DNA from: Spirochaetota bacterium
Lineage (GTDB): Bacteria > Spirochaetota > UBA4802 > UBA5550
DNA length: 11,002 nucleotides
Assembly: GCA_022704585.1 (NCBI GenBank)
Contig: JAKJGD010000022.1
Location: forward strand, 1-11,002
Direction of reading: 5' to 3'
Of the stretch, positions 6,910 through 11,002 are shown piece by piece (the first letter of the stretch is position 1; each line of letters starts with the position of its first letter). A model generated the notes under the pieces. It worked only from the letters and a program-made list of their open reading frames with translations. It did no database searches and was not told the DNA's origin. Both the position numbers and the translations under genes were made by a program.

Positions 6910-7974
6910 TCAGGCCCTCTTCACAATCTCTACAATCTTCTTCACGTCCTGCGCTGCGTCCTTGTGAATGACGAGTATTTCGCCTCCGGCCTCTACCACG
7001 ATGACGTCGCTGAGACCGACAACGGAGACTCTCCTGTTCTCGGTAAACACCGAACAGTCCCTGGAGTTCAGGAACAGGGCGCGGTCCTTCTCGGGAGATC
7101 GGTTGCCGTTGCCGTCCGCCGGCAGAATTTCATCGATGGACTTCCAGCTCCCCAGGTCCGTCCAGCCGAAGTCGCCGGGTATGACCACCCGGTTCTCGGC
7201 CCGTTCCATGATGCCGTAGTCTATGGATACGGATTCCACCATGTCGAAAATATTTTTCTTTGCTTCCCATACATCGCCCTCGTTCGAGGCGATCTCCCTG
7301 GCTTCACGGGACGCCAGAGGGCCAAAAGCCTTGAAATGGTCCGGCAGGAGTTTCCGGTATTGCTCGATTACGACCGAGGTCTTCCATATGAATATGCCGC
7401 TGTTCCAGTAATAATTGCCGGACTGGAAATATTGCCGCGCGCGGTCGATATCGGGCTTCTCGACGAAGGTATCGATGGGAAGGACCGGGCCGTCTCCCTT
7501 CACCGCCTTGATGTAGCCGTATCCCGTCTCGGGGTACGTGGGCTTGATACCGATGGTCACGAGCCTTCCGTCCTCAGCCTGACGGATCGCCTCGCGGAGG
7601 ATGCGCACGAACTCGACCGTGTTCAGAATGTGGTGGTCGGCGGGAAGGGATATCATGATGGAATCGTCGAAGAGTCTCCCCAGGTAGAGGGCCGCGTAAA
7701 GAAGGGCAGCGGCAGTGTTGCGGGGGCGGGGTTCCGCCAGGACTGTACCGGGGACCGTGAACTTGCCCAGCTCCTCGCGGGACAGGCCGAGGTGCGTCTT
7801 TGAGGTAACGATGACTATCTGCTCCGGGTCCAGGGGGAGAAGTCGTTTGATCGTCTCTTCCAGCAGGGTGCCGTCTCCGGAGAGGTTGTGAAACTGTTTT
7901 GGCTTTTCGTCCCGGGAGAGCGGCCAGAGCCGGGTGCCGGCGCCTCCTGCCAGTATGACTGGTATTACATTCAT
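6910..7974 (-). CDS. manC: Mannose-1-phosphate guanylyltransferase (GDP-mannose pyrophosphorylase)
   Basis: Catalyses GTP + mannose-1-phosphate to GDP-mannose + pyrophosphate in the cytosol, supplying GDP-mannose for surface polysaccharide, LPS or glycan synthesis. The 354-residue protein shows the nucleotidyltransferase set in order: LAGGAGTRLWPLSR (8-21) with KPKQF (24-28), EPRPRNTAAA (81-90), PADHH (111-115), TGYGYI (150-155), VEKP (171-174), WNSGIF (190-195), SIDYGIME (250-257) and GDFGWTDLGSW (267-277). It ends after a short C-terminal beta-rich segment and lacks the cupin phosphomannose-isomerase domain of the bifunctional AlgA/ManC/CpsB type, so it is the short monofunctional form. The start places the glycine-rich loop normally near the N-terminus, but the ribosome-binding site is weak (GGA six bases upstream). 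No other sugar-nucleotide gene adjoins it. The function is secure; the symbol is given by analogy. Confidence 0.95.
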   Translation of the reverse strand: MNVIPVILAGGAGTRLWPLSRDEKPKQFHNLSGDGTLLEETIKRLLPLDPEQIVIVTSKTHLGLSREELGKFTVPGTVLAEPRPRNTAAALLYAALYLGRLFDDSIMISLPADHHILNTVEFVRILREAIRQAEDGRLVTIGIKPTYPETGYGYIKAVKGDGPVLPIDTFVEKPDIDRARQYFQSGNYYWNSGIFIWKTSVVIEQYRKLLPDHFKAFGPLASREAREIASNEGDVWEAKKNIFDMVESVSIDYGIMERAENRVVIPGDFGWTDLGSWKSIDEILPADGNGNRSPEKDRALFLNSRDCSVFTENRRVSVVGLSDVIVVEAGGEILVIHKDAAQDVKKIVEIVKRA

Positions 7975-8059
7975 ATCTATTCCATGGTGTAAGTTTTTAG
8001 CTTTGAATTATGCAGCCGCAGGGCAATTATGCCGGTGAACATGCCATGCTGCGAGTTTT

Positions 8060-8088
8060 ATAAGAATTTCCATCCGAAATGGTGTCAA
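8060..8088 (-). promoter_or_regulatory. Candidate promoter for the guanylyltransferase gene
   Basis: On the minus strand a perfect TTGACA (8088 to 8083) is followed after 17 bases by TCTTAT (8065 to 8060, four of six matches), with an overlapping TTATAA (8063 to 8058) at a longer 19-base spacing. The start would be near 8050, leaving a leader of about 75 bases. The -35 match is strong and the -10 element is ambiguous. Confidence 0.45.
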
Positions 8089-8142
8089 CAATATTTCATT
8101 AAAATGCCGCGCGTCCGACTGTCGAATGCGAGCTAAGCCGGG

Positions 8143-8174
8143 ACCGGCGATCTATATCGATATATTTAATCGGT
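8143..8174. repeat. Interrupted palindrome, possible operator
   Basis: TATATCGATATA (8153-8164) is a perfect 12-base palindrome. The outer arms ACCG (8143-8146) and CGGT (8171-8174) are complementary about the same centre (between 8158 and 8159), so 11 of 16 arm positions match across 32 bases. It lies in the divergent control region between the guanylyltransferase and HEAT-protein promoters, where a regulator binding as a dimer could affect either gene. No known regulator motif was recognised. Confidence 0.35.
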
Positions 8175-8197
8175 AATTATGACGATAATGGAAATGA

Positions 8198-8224
8198 GGG
8201 GGTCCTGTCCCCGGACGTTTTTTT
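8198..8224 (+). repeat. GGGG/CCCC dyad followed by a T tract
   Basis: GGGGG (8198-8202) faces CCCC (8209-8212) across TCCTGT, and alternatively GTCC (8202-8205) can pair with GGAC (8213-8216); seven T follow at 8218-8224. The stems are only four base pairs, so it is a weak terminator candidate, and no upstream plus-strand gene would need one. The GGGGTCCTGTCCCC core resembles short palindromic REP-like units that I associate with RAYT transposases, but only one copy is visible here. Confidence 0.3.
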
Positions 8225-8225
8225 A

Positions 8226-8255
8226 TTGCAATCGTACTGCAGGCCCTGATATAGT
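8226..8255 (+). promoter_or_regulatory. Extended -10 promoter for the HEAT-protein gene
   Basis: TGATATAGT (8247-8255) is an extended -10 element, with TG, one base, then TATAGT (five of six matches). TTGCAA (8226-8231, four of six) lies 18 bases before the -10 hexamer. Transcription would start near 8262, leaving a leader of about 33 bases before the GTG at 8295, with AAGG at 8283-8286 as ribosome-binding site. Confidence 0.5.
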
Positions 8256-8294
8256 AGAGGGCGATGCTACTCTATAAACGGTAAGGTATGCGCT

Positions 8295-11002
8295 GTGGCT
8301 GAAGAAAAAAGCTTTTTACAGACCATAAAGCTCGAAATCAGCAGAAGCTTCAAGCTGGTCCCTTATGAGCGACTCGCGTTTCACAAGATCCTGGGGCTGC
8401 TGAAGTCAGATGTAGGTATGAGCATCCTCATCAAGGAGCTGGATAAGGGCCCCGATATCCGTAAGAGTGCGATAGCCATACTGGTTTTCTTTGATAAGCC
8501 GGAGGTCATCAAGGCGCTGGTGGCCTGCCTCGAAAAAAATATTTCCGACGACGAGCGGGTTATGATCCTGGACCACGTCAAACGTCGCGCCGGTGCCGAT
8601 GTCATAAAGGATATCATTGCCCTGATCGAATCGTTCCAGGCCACGCAGGTTTCAGCGGAAGTGATAGGGAGGTCTTTCGATGTGCTCAAGACCATCGGGG
8701 CTGAGTCGGACGAAGTGCTGAATTTTCTCATTTCGATAATCAATGCCGAGCGTCAAGACACCAAGATCAGGGCCCTTGCCGTTGAGTCCCTGTCATCCTT
8801 CAGGGCCATATCGGTGTTCGAGTCCCTGCTGAAAAAAGGGGATGATGCGCTCTGCGCCGCGGCGTACAAAGCCATATACGTGCTGGCGGCCGATCTTTCC
8901 GAAAAGGCCCGGCAGATGAAAACCGAGGATGACCGGCTCTACACCTACACACCGGATAGCGAGGACAAGATCGTTCTGGATATCAGGGTCCTCCTGGGCA
9001 AGATGACCCACGAGTTTGACCGGTATTCAAACAGCACCAAGATAGCCTTCATATGCGCCATGATAGCCTGCAACCACCGGGAATATCTGATCTACGCGAT
9101 GAAGGCCCTCACCTCGAACGATGTCGAGCTGGTCAGCATGGCGCTCTATTCTCTCTTCCAGAACGTTGAGCGCCTGCGCGACCCGGACAAGCTCTTCCGC
9201 AACCTCATTGCCATATCGACCGAGATAGACCGGTTCAACGAGATGATCGTGGACATATTCGTAAAGTATTTCAGCATGCCCGCCGACTCGCGGCAGTTCA
9301 ACCTTTTCAAGGACAAGCTCTTCAGTTATATCGTCGTGACACTCGAGACCTATTTCGAGACATACCGGAAAGAGTTCATGATCACGGACGTCATCGAGAA
9401 GGGCCTGCCCGACAGCTTTCAGCGAATACGGAAATTCATACTGAATTATTGCTCACCCGATCTCAAGAAGGAGATCGTGGCCTTTCTGACTCAGGACGAT
9501 CCCGCGCTCGTCAAGCACATCATCGGCGGCATGGCCAAACGGATAACCTTTCTCAGGGAGGAAGAGATGGGCGACCTGCGGCTTCTCGTCGAGGTTCTGC
9601 TCGACAAGGACCGCAAGTCGCGCGAGAACTCGGCATCGCGGATCGAGGACCTCAATTTTGAAAAGCTCTATCTCAGGAACCGGATCCTGCGGCTCTGCCG
9701 CATCATCGGGTTGTTGCATATTGACGAGGCCGCTTCGATCCTGGTGAACATCTATAATTACCTGAAGAAATATCCTGACCCGGACATTGTCCGCTCGAAT
9801 GTCCAGACCCTTGCCATGCTCAATTACTCCTATATGCTGGGCGAGATCGAGGTCATGATCACGACCGGCAGCGAGGAGGACCAGAAGAATGCCCTCGGGC
9901 TTCTTTCCCTCTTCACCGAACAGCGGTCACTCAACATGATCCTGGAGCTTTTAAAAGGCCGTCTTGCCGAGCAGTCGGAGATCGTCCAGTCGGCAATCAC
10001 TATTCTCCTCGAGCGCGATATCGCCGGCAACATTACGGCGAATCAAATCTTCAAGGGAATCATAGCACATAACACGAGCCCTGCCGTCCGCAGCCTGGCG
10101 ATTCTCGGGATAGGCCAGTGCCGTTTTGATACGGATATCGATTACCTCAACGACCTCTTTTATAAAATGGGGCCGGATGAGGCGAAAGACGTTATCGTGC
10201 GCGCCATTGCCGGCATCATCACGGACAGCACAAGTTACAACAAGCGGCAGCTGATGCGCTATCTCCAGGAGTACCTGAAAGACCCTGGCATCAAGGTCAG
10301 GATTTATTCCTGTCTCCTCCTTGCCCAGCTCGGAAACAGGGACGCCCTGCGGTCCATCAGGGACATGCTTGTCATTAAGAACAAGGGTATCCAGCGGGAC
10401 ATCCTGACAATTATAGGCGACCTGAAATCAATAGAATTCTCTTTCTTTCTTCTTTCGCTTCTCAAGGAGGAGTACGGTATCTCGAAGGATATTATTCCCG
10501 TCATATCGAAGCTGCCGGTCGAGGAGATGAAGGAGATCGACGGTTTTGTCGTCAATATCTTCCGCAAGTACGAGGCCCCGGTCATTGACGGGCTCCAGGC
10601 GGCGCCGGCAGATACAAGCGATATGTCCGTTGAGGGAATAGCGGAGAGCCGCATGACGATCCTGGAGGTCATTGTTGCCGGGAACGGGCCACGCTCGGGC
10701 GAGCAGAATATCCCGGACCTGATCAACCTGAACCTGAGAATCAAGTCATTGATTGCATCGGCAATTCAGGACCGCGGAGGCATGATAACCAGGATGTCGA
10801 ATACAAGCGTCGTGTCGTATTTCCCGGAACCCCGTACCGCCGCCGATGCCGCTCTCATCATCCAGCGTAATATCAACGCATTCAATGCCGTACGCATCCC
10901 CGGCAGGAACATTGACGTATATATTCAACTCATGACCGGAGTGGTCAAAATCGTCAATGACGAGATTCTCGAGCTGCCGCTCCATGCGGCAGAGGATATT
11001 GC
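8295..11002 (+). CDS. HEAT-repeat protein with degenerate class III cyclase-like domain (partial, 3' end beyond window)
   Basis: The reading frame is open from GTG 8295 to the window end: 902 full codons and no stop. GTG is chosen because AAGG lies eight bases upstream and because the nearby ATG at 8288 is out of frame and stops after four codons. Residues about 1-760 are helical and repeat-like, with clear HEAT-type helix pairs, for example KSAIAILVFFDKPEVIKAL (from about 56), TKIRALAVESLSSF (from about 156), VRSLAILGIGQ (about 597) and VRIYSCLLLAQLGNRDALRS (about 666). These suggest a protein-binding scaffold. From about 785 the sequence follows the class III adenylate/guanylate cyclase pattern: MTILEVIVAG (787-796), LNLRIKSLI, GGMITRM (828-834), VVSYFPEPRTAADAALIIQ, then a glycine-containing strand and LHAAEDI at the edge. 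The metal aspartates appear lost: Ile793 stands where the first is expected, and Ser835-Asn836 replaces the Gly-Asp pair. It is therefore probably non-catalytic. No signal peptide or membrane segment is seen. The end of the gene is unknown. Confidence 0.8.
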   Translation, partial: MAEEKSFLQTIKLEISRSFKLVPYERLAFHKILGLLKSDVGMSILIKELDKGPDIRKSAIAILVFFDKPEVIKALVACLEKNISDDERVMILDHVKRRAGADVIKDIIALIESFQATQVSAEVIGRSFDVLKTIGAESDEVLNFLISIINAERQDTKIRALAVESLSSFRAISVFESLLKKGDDALCAAAYKAIYVLAADLSEKARQMKTEDDRLYTYTPDSEDKIVLDIRVLLGKMTHEFDRYSNSTKIAFICAMIACNHREYLIYAMKALTSNDVELVSMALYSLFQNVERLRDPDKLFRNLIAISTEIDRFNEMIVDIFVKYFSMPADSRQFNLFKDKLFSYIVVTLETYFETYRKEFMITDVIEKGLPDSFQRIRKFILNYCSPDLKKEIVAFLTQDDPALVKHIIGGMAKRITFLREEEMGDLRLLVEVLLDKDRKSRENSASRIEDLNFEKLYLRNRILRLCRIIGLLHIDEAASILVNIYNYLKKYPDPDIVRSNVQTLAMLNYSYMLGEIEVMITTGSEEDQKNALGLLSLFTEQRSLNMILELLKGRLAEQSEIVQSAITILLERDIAGNITANQIFKGIIAHNTSPAVRSLAILGIGQCRFDTDIDYLNDLFYKMGPDEAKDVIVRAIAGIITDSTSYNKRQLMRYLQEYLKDPGIKVRIYSCLLLAQLGNRDALRSIRDMLVIKNKGIQRDILTIIGDLKSIEFSFFLLSLLKEEYGISKDIIPVISKLPVEEMKEIDGFVVNIFRKYEAPVIDGLQAAPADTSDMSVEGIAESRMTILEVIVAGNGPRSGEQNIPDLINLNLRIKSLIASAIQDRGGMITRMSNTSVVSYFPEPRTAADAALIIQRNINAFNAVRIPGRNIDVYIQLMTGVVKIVNDEILELPLHAAEDI

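Noticed and set aside
6964..7803. Plus-strand ORF of 279 codons opposite the guanylyltransferase gene
   Set aside because: It is a shadow of a well-conserved enzyme gene and has no recognisable motif.
10304..10744. Minus-strand ORF of 146 codons near the window end
   Set aside because: It is antisense to the continuous HEAT-protein frame, whose HEAT and cyclase-like patterns identify the coding strand.

Overview
The window looks like chromosomal DNA of a moderately GC-rich, probably anaerobic bacterium. The evidence is a very large BadF/BcrA-type acyl-CoA dehydratase activase (a family found mainly in anaerobes) and a response regulator with an HD-GYP output domain. The long HEAT-repeat protein with a degenerate cyclase-like C-terminus resembles proteins I associate with spirochaetes. 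A spirochaete or a deltaproteobacterial relative is therefore my best guess, at low confidence. No rRNA, tRNA, CRISPR array, transposase, prophage or plasmid gene was seen.

Layout. (1) 38-565, plus strand: a GNAT N-acetyltransferase with its own promoter. (2) 590-1933, minus strand, convergent with it: a REC-PAS-HD-GYP response regulator, predicted to degrade cyclic di-GMP. (3) 1934-2512: a divergent, very AT-rich intergenic region of about 580 bp. It holds a candidate promoter, a possible 31-codon leader ORF and an intrinsic-terminator-like hairpin placed before the next gene, which suggests an attenuated leader. (4) 2513-6826, plus strand: a 1437-residue fused activase with two ASKHA ATPase domains, a four-cysteine motif, a DUF2229-type region and a HgdB-like C-terminal part. 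(5) 6853-6889: a strong symmetrical terminator shared with the convergent gene. (6) 6910-7974, minus strand: mannose-1-phosphate guanylyltransferase, which makes GDP-mannose for surface polysaccharides. (7) 7975-8294: a 320 bp divergent control region with a promoter candidate in each direction, a dyad centred at 8158/8159 and a GGGG/CCCC motif. (8) 8295 to the window edge, plus strand: a HEAT-repeat protein whose visible C-terminus looks like a class III nucleotide cyclase domain lacking both metal-binding aspartates; the gene is cut by the window end.

The genes are single units, mostly convergent or divergent, and do not form one operon or pathway. The two parts most worth a second look are the putative pseudo-cyclase HEAT protein and the structured leader in front of the giant activase.
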